Positions 28,835-36,938 of a stretch of 64,000 bases of DNA are shown one piece after another. The notes beneath the pieces are model-generated. The model saw only the letters and a list, made by a program, of their open reading frames with translations, did no database searches and was not told the DNA's origin. Position numbers and translations under genes: made by a program. This DNA comes from a virus. The stretch spans positions 1 to 64,000 of IMG/VR virus record IMGVR_UViG_3300034200_001443; one strand, written 5' to 3'. How positions within the stretch are numbered: position 1 is the stretch's first letter; each line of letters begins with the position of its first letter.

Positions 28835-30633
28835 AGCGCCCCTGCCTTATCATCCTTGAGCAACTTCATTAGTTGATCTTTGTCTCGAACGATTTGTTCG
28901 AAGTTATCTGATTTTGTCTCTAGTACTTGTAAAACTCTTTCTTCAATTGTTCCTTCTGTTACATAATCCATAATAAATATTGAGTCGTGAATTTCACTTC
29001 CAATACGATGCACACGATCTAGTGCTTGTTTATGGTCAACTAGTGACCAAGGTCGTTGAAGCATAACTAAACGTCGGGCTGCAGTCAAGGTAATACCTAC
29101 TCCACCAGCCTGTGCCGTAAACAGAATCCACTTAATACGACCTTCTTGAAAATCATCTACTGCCTTTTGACGCTCATCTTCATTTTGAGCACCAGTAATA
29201 AGTCCGTGAGGGATTTTTGCCTTTGTCATGGCAGCACTTAAAATTTCAATAAGCTGTCTAGATACGGCGCAAACTGCAACTGAGTCATCTCCAAAGTCCC
29301 CATTGCTGATGTCATCCATCAGTGAATCGACTTTACAGGAAGGTTCTGTCAAAACCGTTTTCAACTCACCACTTGATTCATCAACAACCATATCGGCGTA
29401 AGAACTGGCAAACTGTAGCAATCGAGTTGTTTGAGTTAAAATACTTGGAGCGGTTAGCGCATCACCAGACTCAAGCTCAGCAATCATTGTGTCACGCATC
29501 TGCTCATAAGCTTTTCTTTGCTTAGGAGACATTTCTACATCTCTGCGTTCATTTATAACTGGAGGTAAATGTGGAAGCACAACCTTTTTAAGCATACGAC
29601 GCATAACAGGGTTTACAGATTTATAAAATTCGTCTTGCATCATTGGTTTAACGCCAATAACCATCATTCCACCAAAAGCATTGAGCATTATGTCAATCAT
29701 TCGATCAATCCATTTTGTCTTAGATGGCCAATCTTTAGGTGATAGCCAGTGAAGAATAGACCAAAGGTCTACAACATTGTTAGCAATTGGAGTACCAGTT
29801 AAAGCAAAACGAATTTCAGCATCACCTGTTGCGGACCACAAAGCACGACTTTGTTTTGATTTAGGATCTTTAGATCTATGAATTTCATCGGCAACTACAG
29901 CCTTAAAATCAATTGCATTTAACTCTCTTGGATGCACTTCGCAACGAGTTTCGGTGACAGCCTCATTAAGACCGCCACAAGCTTTGCAGTGAACTAGAGC
30001 AATAGAGCCGTATCCAGAAAGCCTTGAGTGAGAGCGTAAAGATTCCCAATTAATAATATAAACATCTGCATCTGAATCAAATTGTTTTTTACGTTGAGCC
30101 GAGCTTCCCTTAATTACTTGAGTCTTAACTCCTCCGGGCCACCATCTAGCAAACTCTCTAGCCCAGTTCTTTTTAAGAGTGTTAGGGCAAACAATTAGGG
30201 CTGGAAATACGTCTTCTCCAGACTCTTGTAAAGCCTTAAGAGCACGAATGGCTTGAGCGGTTTTTCCTAAGCCCGGCTCATCTGCCAATAGAGCCCTACG
30301 AGCCGTTTTAAGGAACTGAACCCCTGCTCTTTGATGAGGAAATAGATCTTCGTCCCCGTCGGCGCTTTCAAGCTCTCTGAGGGCGTTTGAGGGGGTAATA
30401 CGGGTGTTTAACTCATTAGTAGCCCACTCAGTAAGGTTAGGACCAATAGTCAATCCATCTCTAAATGTAGAGCGTAAAGCAAGACAAGTAGTCCAACTAA
30501 GTGGAGCTCTCCAGACTTGGTCCTTAGGGCTCCAGGAAGCCCCTGGAAGGCTCTTACAGAGCTCTTTATAGCGCCAGTCGGTAGTTAGAAGGATGTGCTT
30601 TTTATCGGCATCCACTTCGGCTATTACAGACAA
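28831..30633 (-). CDS. SNF2-family DNA helicase/ATPase
   Basis: 600 residues. TTG 30633 is the likely start, with GAGGGT upstream; GTG 30615 is an alternative. An N-terminal HARP-like region (residues 1-60, LPGASWSPKDQVWRAPLSW) precedes the motor. Motifs: DEPGLGKT (Walker A, Lys124), DEIH (249-252), a SAT-like LTGTPIANN (motif III), FTAQAGGVGITLTAA and QALDRVHRIG (motifs V and VI). A CKACGG...CEVH insert near 215-235 may bind zinc. SMARCAL1-like phage helicases act in fork remodelling or annealing. It follows the RuvC gene after a 74-bp gap and overlaps the Cas4-like gene by 4 nt. Confidence 0.88.
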   Translation of the reverse strand: MSVIAEVDADKKHILLTTDWRYKELCKSLPGASWSPKDQVWRAPLSWTTCLALRSTFRDGLTIGPNLTEWATNELNTRITPSNALRELESADGDEDLFPHQRAGVQFLKTARRALLADEPGLGKTAQAIRALKALQESGEDVFPALIVCPNTLKKNWAREFARWWPGGVKTQVIKGSSAQRKKQFDSDADVYIINWESLRSHSRLSGYGSIALVHCKACGGLNEAVTETRCEVHPRELNAIDFKAVVADEIHRSKDPKSKQSRALWSATGDAEIRFALTGTPIANNVVDLWSILHWLSPKDWPSKTKWIDRMIDIMLNAFGGMMVIGVKPMMQDEFYKSVNPVMRRMLKKVVLPHLPPVINERRDVEMSPKQRKAYEQMRDTMIAELESGDALTAPSILTQTTRLLQFASSYADMVVDESSGELKTVLTEPSCKVDSLMDDISNGDFGDDSVAVCAVSRQLIEILSAAMTKAKIPHGLITGAQNEDERQKAVDDFQEGRIKWILFTAQAGGVGITLTAARRLVMLQRPWSLVDHKQALDRVHRIGSEIHDSIFIMDYVTEGTIEERVLQVLETKSDNFEQIVRDKDQLMKLLKDDKAGAL

Positions 30634-30663
30634 CTTACCCTCTTTTCCCTGTCATTATGTCAC

Positions 30664-30706
30664 ATGCGGTTCTAAAACTTTTTTGAAGATGTTTATCTTA
30701 CCGCAT
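30664..30706 (-). other. Inverted repeat in the gap before the helicase gene
   Basis: ATGCGGT at 30664-30670 pairs with ACCGCAT at 30700-30706; inside, AAGAT and ATCTT (30686-30699) form a second stem with a 4-nt loop. It lies in the non-coding 74 bp between the RuvC-like and helicase genes. Possible roles: attenuation, RNA processing or an operator. There is no U-tract after the stem, so an intrinsic terminator is less likely. Confidence 0.45.
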
Positions 30707-30707
30707 A

Positions 30708-31172
30708 TTAGTCTAGCAGAACTCTTGGTTTCCAGCCAGTTTTAACCAGCCTAAGTAAAGCGTGTCGTATTGCATCATTTGCATGCCCTTCTCCCCCAAC
30801 GTACCAAGTCCCTACTTTTTTGAGGGCTTCGTTAGGAAACATTGCTTTGGCATCTGCTGGGGACTGCATAGCAATCTTTTCTGGGTTATATCCGTGTTCT
30901 CTACAAATATGTTTTAAAACCCCTATTTGTTCAAGGCTGTAGGGCGCTTGAGAATTACGAACAGTTTGAGCATTGATGGTAAATCTTTCACAGACAACAG
31001 TAAAGTCGTCAAAAAGGTTCCAACCATTCATAAATGTATTTAATGCCAGTCCATACTCTTCAGGCTGAGATTCACTAGAATAAATAATTGTTGGAGTTTC
31101 TTCAGGTCCAGCTAAAGACATAAAAATAATTCCGCTTGCTTTGCCTGGATCTACTGCTAATACATGTTTCAT
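30708..31172 (-). CDS. RuvC-like Holliday junction endonuclease
   Basis: 154 residues, close to the usual RuvC length. The RNase H-fold acid residues are visible: Asp8 in AVDPGKASG, Glu62 in VVCERF, and Asp133 in GHANDAIRHAL with His130 before it. QTVRNS and SLEQIGVLKHICRE fit the helix region that contacts DNA. Phage RuvC-like enzymes resolve branched replication intermediates before packaging. ATG overlaps the polymerase stop as ATGA, so it is in the same operon as the DNA polymerase. Confidence 0.82.
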   Translation of the reverse strand: MKHVLAVDPGKASGIIFMSLAGPEETPTIIYSSESQPEEYGLALNTFMNGWNLFDDFTVVCERFTINAQTVRNSQAPYSLEQIGVLKHICREHGYNPEKIAMQSPADAKAMFPNEALKKVGTWYVGGEGHANDAIRHALLRLVKTGWKPRVLLD

Positions 31173-33007
31173 CGGTACTTTTGCCCCCAGTTTTCTAGTG
31201 GACCGTCAACATCTGCTGTTAATGGAACTGCCCATCCTTCAGTTGTAGTCATACATTGACGAACTAAATGCTTAATCTCTTCAGCATCCTTGCGTGGAGC
31301 TTCAAGAACAATTTCATCGTGTACTGGAACAATTAGATGATCTGTTAAATCTGCTTGATCAAGTTTTACAAGATTAGATTTAAAAACTTCTGCTGCTCCA
31401 CCTTGGATTAAATAGTTAACAAGAGTGTAAGTGCGGTCTTCATCGCAAGGAATGCGACGACCAGTCCAAGTATGGACATATCCTTGACCCTCATTGCGAA
31501 GTCTAGTTTGTCCTATGTTATCAATTTGTCTTTGAAAAACTGCCATACCTGGATAATTAGCATCAAATGAATCAGAGACAGAACGCATTTGCGCCTCTGG
31601 AACTCCAGCAGTAAGAGCTTGCTTAGCAACACCTGCTCCATAGAGTCGTCCATAAACAACACCCTTGATTAGGTTACGACGCTTATCTGACTTTTGCATA
31701 TCTGGTTCTTGATAAACCTGACGACCAATTTCAGTAAACGGATCAGAACCAGTTGCATCTGCTTTGTGAAATAGCGAAATAAGATTTTCATCTTCAGATA
31801 AAGATGCAAACATACGAAACTCAACTTGATCTAAGTCAGAGGTAATAATTACATTGCCTTCTTCTCTAGGAATAAAAGCTGTGCGAACAGTGTCATCTCC
31901 TTTAGGAAGAGTCTGTAAGGCTGGATCTGTAATAGACATACGAGATGTGCGAGCGCCTAATGTTTTTACAGAAGGATGAACTATGCCATCAATAGACTTT
32001 TCCATAAAGTTAGAAAAGTAGGTGTTAGCCAGTTTGTCAGCCTTGCGTTGCTTAAGAACATTTTCTGCAAGGTTTTTAACATCGCTGTTGCCATTAATCA
32101 TTAAAAGCTGAAGCTGGTCTTTGCTAGCAGATTTAGCTCCAGATGGAGTTGTTTCTGTAATATCTGCGCCAAGACCTTCAAGTAGACGAACTAGTTGAAT
32201 GTTACTTGTAATGCTTACTCCATTGTATGTACTTGATGCCCAATTTTTTACGGAATCTGAATATTGAATAAGTTCATCAAATTTCTTTTTAGAGTAATTT
32301 AAATCAATGCGAGCACCATTTAGCTCCATACGAGTAACAATTTTGCGTGTTGCCATCTCTAGCTCGTAAGCACGATTGTATGGTCCTTGTGGACCACACT
32401 TCTGGTAGAACTGTTCCCAAAGACGCATTGTCAAAACTGTATCTAGAGCACCGTAGACCCAGTAAGGCTCGTAGTTAGTTGGAACAGTTCCCCAAGTCCA
32501 ACCATTCTCAATTAGTCCTTGGTCAAGACTTTCTTGCATTGCAACAGCCTTTCCATCTACATAAAGAGCAGAGAGAGGCTTTAGCGCACCAGAACCTAAA
32601 GGATTAATAATGTGAGCCATAATCATCGTGTCATGAGCACGCTCCCATGGAATCTTCCATCGAGATTGAATATCAAACCAACGGGCTTCAAATGCAATGT
32701 TGTGACAAACAACAGGTCCATCAAATTTACTCATTGCTTCATAGAAAACACCGCCCCACTCATCCCAAGGAATAGACCAGCCAGTCATACCGTCTCCTAC
32801 TTGAACAAGGCGTAATTTTCCATGCCAAGGAGACAATGCATGCTCTCTTTTACCGCCAGGCAATTCACCTGTTTCAGTGTCAATTGCAATTGCGTTGTGT
32901 GGTCTTTTTTCACTTAACCATGAGATAAATTGCTGCGCTTTTTCTGCAGAATCTACAAGGTGCAGTTTTACGTTTCCCAGTCCGTTCGTCACTTGGTTGT
33001 CGCTCAT
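31169..33007 (-). CDS. Family A DNA polymerase with 3'-5' exonuclease domain
   Basis: 612 residues. The exonuclease domain has AIDTETGELPG (Asp43, Glu45), VCHNIAFEARWF and YGALDTVLT, the DEDDy layout. The polymerase domain has motif A SDLDQVEFRM (Asp391), motif B RRNLIKGVVYGRLYG (Arg444, Lys448, Tyr452) and motif C VPVHDEIVLEA (Asp564). The 5'-3' nuclease domain of bacterial Pol I is absent, as usual in phages. Tyr452 aligns with E. coli Pol I Phe762, the position that controls dideoxynucleotide discrimination. The enzyme is the likely replicase; no primase or replicative helicase is seen in this window. Confidence 0.92.
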   Translation of the reverse strand: MSDNQVTNGLGNVKLHLVDSAEKAQQFISWLSEKRPHNAIAIDTETGELPGGKREHALSPWHGKLRLVQVGDGMTGWSIPWDEWGGVFYEAMSKFDGPVVCHNIAFEARWFDIQSRWKIPWERAHDTMIMAHIINPLGSGALKPLSALYVDGKAVAMQESLDQGLIENGWTWGTVPTNYEPYWVYGALDTVLTMRLWEQFYQKCGPQGPYNRAYELEMATRKIVTRMELNGARIDLNYSKKKFDELIQYSDSVKNWASSTYNGVSITSNIQLVRLLEGLGADITETTPSGAKSASKDQLQLLMINGNSDVKNLAENVLKQRKADKLANTYFSNFMEKSIDGIVHPSVKTLGARTSRMSITDPALQTLPKGDDTVRTAFIPREEGNVIITSDLDQVEFRMFASLSEDENLISLFHKADATGSDPFTEIGRQVYQEPDMQKSDKRRNLIKGVVYGRLYGAGVAKQALTAGVPEAQMRSVSDSFDANYPGMAVFQRQIDNIGQTRLRNEGQGYVHTWTGRRIPCDEDRTYTLVNYLIQGGAAEVFKSNLVKLDQADLTDHLIVPVHDEIVLEAPRKDAEEIKHLVRQCMTTTEGWAVPLTADVDGPLENWGQKYR

Positions 33008-33021
33008 TTGTTCCTAACTTC

Positions 33022-33492
33022 TTAAGGGATCATCTCGATTCTATAGATAGAATCTATTTTTTCATCATTCAGGGCTGCTCTTTCAAGCAACCTTTGTGCA
33101 ACGTTAGTAAGGTATCTTGCACCACCAGAGTCGTATTTGTAAAGTGCATCTAATACTGGTTCTGGGTCTTCGCTTACTTGGGCCCAATTTCTATCTGTTT
33201 CTGGAAATATAATAGGCATATCAAAGCTAGGATTGCACTCCTCACAAGGAATAGCATCGTCTCTTAGATCATCAACAATTCCTTCCTTTAAACCATAACG
33301 CTTAACTAAAGAACAGGTGGGTGAATGAAAGACTGTAGAGACACCTATACGAGAAAGAATATAGGACCCATTTTCAGTTTTGTAAAGCTTGAACTCGATC
33401 CAGCGTGTCGAGCCACGGCGCCACGAGGTTGACTCCCCTAGCAAACGCCCGTTAAACTGAAGAGTTCTTGAGCCATCTTTAACCTCATGCAT
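33022..33492 (-). CDS. Hypothetical protein with possible zinc site, 156 aa
   Basis: Start taken at ATG 33492 (MHEVKDGSRTLQFNGRLL), which overlaps the upstream stop by 8 nt; the open frame extends to 33651 but only as a shadow of the upstream gene. An N-terminal beta part contains RWIEFKLYKTENGSYIL. HSPTC near residue 57 and CEEC near residue 84 could form a zinc site similar in spacing to small Ada-like or zinc-knuckle modules. The C-terminus is helical (ALYKYDSGGARYLTNVAQRLL). Family not recognised. It sits between the fibre genes and the DNA polymerase. Confidence 0.6.
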   Translation of the reverse strand: MHEVKDGSRTLQFNGRLLGESTSWRRGSTRWIEFKLYKTENGSYILSRIGVSTVFHSPTCSLVKRYGLKEGIVDDLRDDAIPCEECNPSFDMPIIFPETDRNWAQVSEDPEPVLDALYKYDSGGARYLTNVAQRLLERAALNDEKIDSIYRIEMIP

Positions 33493-33907
33493 TAGGGACT
33501 TCTTCCCCTGTTTCAGGATCGTGAGTATGATCTGAATCTTCACCATGGGAATGACCTTCAGATATTTCCATAGTTGCATTTGGTTGTTCATTTTTAAAAT
33601 AAATATAGTTCCACCAAAGATTAATTTCATTGTTTGCCCATAAAAGTTCAAACCAACCGATAGCTGGCCAAGCTTCAGAACCTACAGGTTCATCTAATGC
33701 AATAAGTCTTAATGTTTCAGATTTATCTTGAATATATTGTATGCAATTGTTCATATGTGCATATATTAATTCTGCTGAAACGGCTTCTTTATCTTCGGTG
33801 TTTTCAAAGTTTATGCCCATACTAAATTCTTCACCAGAAGATGCAGTAAAAATTTTTTTAATAGCAGGTCGTGAACCTACTTCATAGCTAGCTTGATAAT
33901 TTATCAT
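33485..33907 (-). CDS. Hypothetical protein with His-rich tail, 140 aa
   Basis: The start overlaps the end of the S74 fibre gene by 20 nt and has GGAGAG upstream. Residues 1-110 are mixed, with a Trp-rich patch (GWFELLWANNEINLWWNYIYF). The last 25 residues are acidic and His-rich (GHSHGEDSDHTHDPETGEE), a likely metal-binding tail. I do not recognise the family. It directly follows two S74 fibres, whose HxH motifs may also hold metal, so a fibre-folding helper is possible, but nothing proves it. Confidence 0.6.
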   Translation of the reverse strand: MINYQASYEVGSRPAIKKIFTASSGEEFSMGINFENTEDKEAVSAELIYAHMNNCIQYIQDKSETLRLIALDEPVGSEAWPAIGWFELLWANNEINLWWNYIYFKNEQPNATMEISEGHSHGEDSDHTHDPETGEEVPNA

Positions 33908-35453
33908 ATTTTTCTCTCCGTCTCTTAATCTTTTCTTTGATTAAGCTTATCTCAGTTTGTTGTACCTTGACTAGTTCAAGGACTAAGGTTGATAAAAGAC
34001 CATAATTTAAAGAAGCAGGTTCTCCCTTTTCATTATATCCAACTAATTCTTTGAAACCAAGATCTTCTACCTCTTCAGCAATGTATCCGTACATCCATTC
34101 TCTATGAAGGCTTTCTTGCAAATACCTAACTTGGTTTTTGTATTTATATCTTTTTAATTGTAAATTTAAAAGTTTTTTTATTTCTGGAACTTGATAGTCA
34201 GATATGTCTTTTTTAACTTTTAGTGTGGAGGCGTTTTGTCCACTACTACCTGATATAACTGAATAAAAATGGACGTGACTTCCATTAGCTGAAGTATGCC
34301 CAGTATGAGCAGAAGAATCACCAAACTGCCCATTGCTTAATTGAGTAGGGAAAGCTGGACTACCAAAAGACATAGGGTGAGTGTGCTGAGCAACTCCAGT
34401 AGTACTTATATTTGAGTAACCGCCTTGGCCGTGAACGTGATTACCTGCTGCAGCATTAAAACCTGCAGAACTAACTGATAAACCTAAAGCAACTAAACCA
34501 CTTCCTCCACCCCCAGTAACTAATGTTTTAGTCATAGGAAAGCCAACAGATAATCCACTATTAACAATTCCACCACGAACTGATCGCAATGAGCTTATTT
34601 TGGCGTCAGTAACTGCTCCTGTAGCAAATTTTTCTGTAGATACAGCATTAGTAGATATCTCTGCTTCTGGAAATACAGGCATTCTAGCAACAGCTAAAAC
34701 TCCAGTCGTTAGTTTTTGAGTAGAAAGATTTGGAATACGAGCTGCATCAAAGGTACCAGTTGTAAATGCAGAAGCATCTAAACTTGGAATACGAGCTACA
34801 TCAAAGATACCAGTGGTTATTTTAGAAGCATCTAAATCTGGAATTTTATCAGCTGTAATTGATGGAATTCTTGCAAGATTAAAAACTCCAGAAGTTATTT
34901 TGGAAGTGTTTAAGTTAGGTATATTATCTGTACTTAGGATTCCGCTTACTTTAGATGCAGATAGAGAACTAATTTGGCTATCTTGTACTTGTCCAATTAA
35001 TTTTGAAGAAGACATTCCAGATATTTTAGAATCTTGAATATTTCCTTCAAGTTCACTATTACCTACAGCACCTGCGAGTATAGTACGAGAATCTACTGCA
35101 TTAGTGGCAATTTTGTCATTAGTTACTGAATCATCTCGTAGCTCAGCGGTACCTACCGAACCAGGCGCAAATGAGTCAGCATTAACTGCATTACTAGCAA
35201 TAAGAGCATTTGTTATTGAATCTTGCTCTATTTGTGTAGTACCTATTGCATTTGCTGCAATGGTTCTTCTAACAATTGCATTATCAGCAACTATATCTTC
35301 TTCTACAGATCTTAAAGACAAATTTTTACTTGCTACAGCTTTTGAAGCAAGACGCGAGGCAGATGGTCGTGTTTCTAGATATCTAACTCTTTTTTGAATA
35401 TCTGTAAGATTTCCAGAAATAGTCTTTCTGCGGGATCTACGACGGGTTGCCAT
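33888..35453 (-). CDS. Tail fibre/spike with C-terminal S74 chaperone domain (copy 2)
   Basis: 521 residues from ATG 35453; the in-frame TTG at 35459 is rejected as the poorer start. The N-terminus is very basic (MATRRRSRRKT). Residues about 40-290 hold diverged repeats of the type DASKITTGIFDVARIP and NAVNADSFAPGSV, probably a beta-helix shaft. A HVHG...HTHP...HVHF region (about 345-410) resembles the HxH metal sites of T4 gp37-type fibre tips. The C-terminal 110 residues (LKVKKDISDYQ, YGYIAEEVEDLG, YGLLSTLVLELVKVQQ) are the S74 intramolecular chaperone, which trimerises the fibre and is then cut off by itself. Paralogous to the next gene upstream. Confidence 0.85.
   Translation of the reverse strand: MATRRRSRRKTISGNLTDIQKRVRYLETRPSASRLASKAVASKNLSLRSVEEDIVADNAIVRRTIAANAIGTTQIEQDSITNALIASNAVNADSFAPGSVGTAELRDDSVTNDKIATNAVDSRTILAGAVGNSELEGNIQDSKISGMSSSKLIGQVQDSQISSLSASKVSGILSTDNIPNLNTSKITSGVFNLARIPSITADKIPDLDASKITTGIFDVARIPSLDASAFTTGTFDAARIPNLSTQKLTTGVLAVARMPVFPEAEISTNAVSTEKFATGAVTDAKISSLRSVRGGIVNSGLSVGFPMTKTLVTGGGGSGLVALGLSVSSAGFNAAAGNHVHGQGGYSNISTTGVAQHTHPMSFGSPAFPTQLSNGQFGDSSAHTGHTSANGSHVHFYSVISGSSGQNASTLKVKKDISDYQVPEIKKLLNLQLKRYKYKNQVRYLQESLHREWMYGYIAEEVEDLGFKELVGYNEKGEPASLNYGLLSTLVLELVKVQQTEISLIKEKIKRRREKYDKLSS
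34948..35027 (-). repeat. 80-bp direct repeat, copy B (fibre shaft)
   Basis: Second copy of the 36431-36510 block, in the same relative place of the paralogous fibre gene. Confidence 0.88.
35359..35452 (-). repeat. 94-bp direct repeat, copy B (fibre N-terminus)
   Basis: Second copy of the 36842-36935 block. The match ends exactly after the second codon (on the genome's plus strand after CCA), where copy A uses a GTG start and this copy an ATG start. Confidence 0.9.
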
Positions 35454-36936
35454 GCTCAAGCTCTTCTAATTGTCGTAACTCTTCTTTTAAAGAATCTATT
35501 TCTTTTTGCTGCTCTTTAACTAACTCTAAAACAAGAGTTGATAAAAGTCCGTAGTTAAGACTGTTAGGCTCTTTATTTTCATCATATCCAACAATTTCTT
35601 CAATGCCAGTCTCAAGAACCTCTTCAGCTATATAGCCATACATCCATTCCCGATTAATGCTGTCTTGTAAATGTCTTACTTGATTTTTATATTTATATCT
35701 TTTAAGTTTAAGATTTAGTATTTTCTTTACATCTTCAATTTCGTAATTTGAAATTTCTTTTTTTAGTTTTAATGTGGAGCTATTGAATTGGGTAGTTCCT
35801 GAAACTGTAACTGTGTGTGAATGCGCTCCAGTATTACCTCCCGAGTGGCCACTGTGGCCACCACCACCTACGCTAGAAGAAATAGAAACAGGGTGAGTGT
35901 GCTGAGCAACTCCAGTGGCACTAGCATTAGAGTAACCGCCTTGACCATGAACATGGTTACCTATAGCAACTTGAGTTGCGCCAGGTCCAGTATTAACAAA
36001 AACAGTGGCTCCTGTTTTATTTAAAGGAGTATTAACTACTAATCCACTAGAAACAATTGATGCAAAAGCTGAACTAGCTATCTTTGCTGAAGTTATAGAT
36101 CCATCTTGTATTTTAGTATTAGAAATAGCATTTGGTGCTATTTTACTTTCTGGAAGCTGTGGAAGTCTTGCAAGGTCTACAATTCCACTTATAAATTTAG
36201 AAGCATCTAAACCTGGAATACGAGCTGCACCAAAGGTACCACTTATAACTTTAGAAGCATCTAAGTTCGGAATTCTTGCAAGACTAAATATACCAGTTGT
36301 TATTTTAGAAGCATCTAAGCTTGGAACTCTATCAGCTGTAATTGCTGGAATTCTTGCGACATCAAAGACGCCAGAAGTTATTTTGGAAGTATCTAAATTT
36401 GGAATGTTAGCGGTAGAAAGAGTTCCTGAAACTTTAGATGCAGATAGAGAACTAATTTGGCTATCTTGTACTTGTCCAATTAATTTTGAAGAAGACATTC
36501 CAGATATTTTGTCATCTGTTATACCGCCAGCAAGCTCTGAATTACCTACGGCACCTGCAGCTATAGAATCGGCATTTACAGCATCTGTAGCAATTTTTGA
36601 ATTAATTACAGCATTATCTGCAAGAGCTATCGTTTCAACAGCACCAGAGGCAATTGAATCAGCATTTACTGAGTTAGTAGCAAGAAGCGAATTTGTGATG
36701 GAGTCTTGTTCTATTTGTGCAGTACCAACTGCTGAGGCTGCAATAGATCGTCTTACAATGGCATTGTCGGCAACGATATTTTCTTCTACAGCACGAAGAG
36801 CTAAGTTTCGAGTCGATACAGCTTTAGAAGCAAGGCGAGTAGCAGATGGTCGTGTTTCTAGATATCTAACTCTTTTTTGAATATCTGTAAGATTTCCAGA
36901 AATAGTCTTTCTGCGGGATCTACGACGGGTTGCCAC
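35437..36936 (-). CDS. Tail fibre/spike with C-terminal S74 chaperone domain (copy 1)
   Basis: 499 residues; GTG start with AAGGAGA upstream. Same plan as the 33888 gene: basic N-terminus, DASKITTG...ARIP-type repeat shaft, a HVHG...HTHP...HSHT region, and a C-terminal S74 domain (LKLKKEISNYE, YGYIAEEVLETG, YGLLSTLVLELVKEQQ). The catalytic Ser/Lys pair of the S74 family is likely in the SSTLKLKK segment. The two copies share DNA blocks of 94 and 80 bp with no mismatch, while the tip regions differ, the pattern expected if duplicated receptor-binding proteins exchange ends but diverge in specificity. Its stop overlaps the next gene's start region by 17 nt. Confidence 0.85.
   Translation of the reverse strand: MATRRRSRRKTISGNLTDIQKRVRYLETRPSATRLASKAVSTRNLALRAVEENIVADNAIVRRSIAASAVGTAQIEQDSITNSLLATNSVNADSIASGAVETIALADNAVINSKIATDAVNADSIAAGAVGNSELAGGITDDKISGMSSSKLIGQVQDSQISSLSASKVSGTLSTANIPNLDTSKITSGVFDVARIPAITADRVPSLDASKITTGIFSLARIPNLDASKVISGTFGAARIPGLDASKFISGIVDLARLPQLPESKIAPNAISNTKIQDGSITSAKIASSAFASIVSSGLVVNTPLNKTGATVFVNTGPGATQVAIGNHVHGQGGYSNASATGVAQHTHPVSISSSVGGGGHSGHSGGNTGAHSHTVTVSGTTQFNSSTLKLKKEISNYEIEDVKKILNLKLKRYKYKNQVRHLQDSINREWMYGYIAEEVLETGIEEIVGYDENKEPNSLNYGLLSTLVLELVKEQQKEIDSLKEELRQLEELEHGNPS
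36431..36510 (-). repeat. 80-bp direct repeat, copy A (fibre shaft)
   Basis: Identical to 34948-35027. It encodes the ISGMSSSKLIGQVQDSQISS segment plus flanking residues in the shaft of both S74 fibres. It lies between more diverged stretches, which suggests local gene conversion. Confidence 0.88.
36842..36935 (-). repeat. 94-bp direct repeat, copy A (fibre N-terminus)
   Basis: Identical, base for base, to 35359-35452. It encodes about the first 31 residues of each S74 fibre, including the basic start. Identity at DNA level, including synonymous sites, indicates recent duplication or gene conversion. Confidence 0.9.
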
Positions 36937-36938
36937 AG

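Noticed and set aside
33493-33651. N-terminal extension of the 156-aa protein (MNFYGQTMKLIF...)
   Set aside because: It overlaps the coding region of the upstream gene and has shadow composition; ATG 33492 gives the usual short overlap.
35821-36880. Long plus-strand open frames opposite the S74 fibre gene
   Set aside because: Antisense to a well-supported gene with repeats; no ribosome site and repeat-derived composition.
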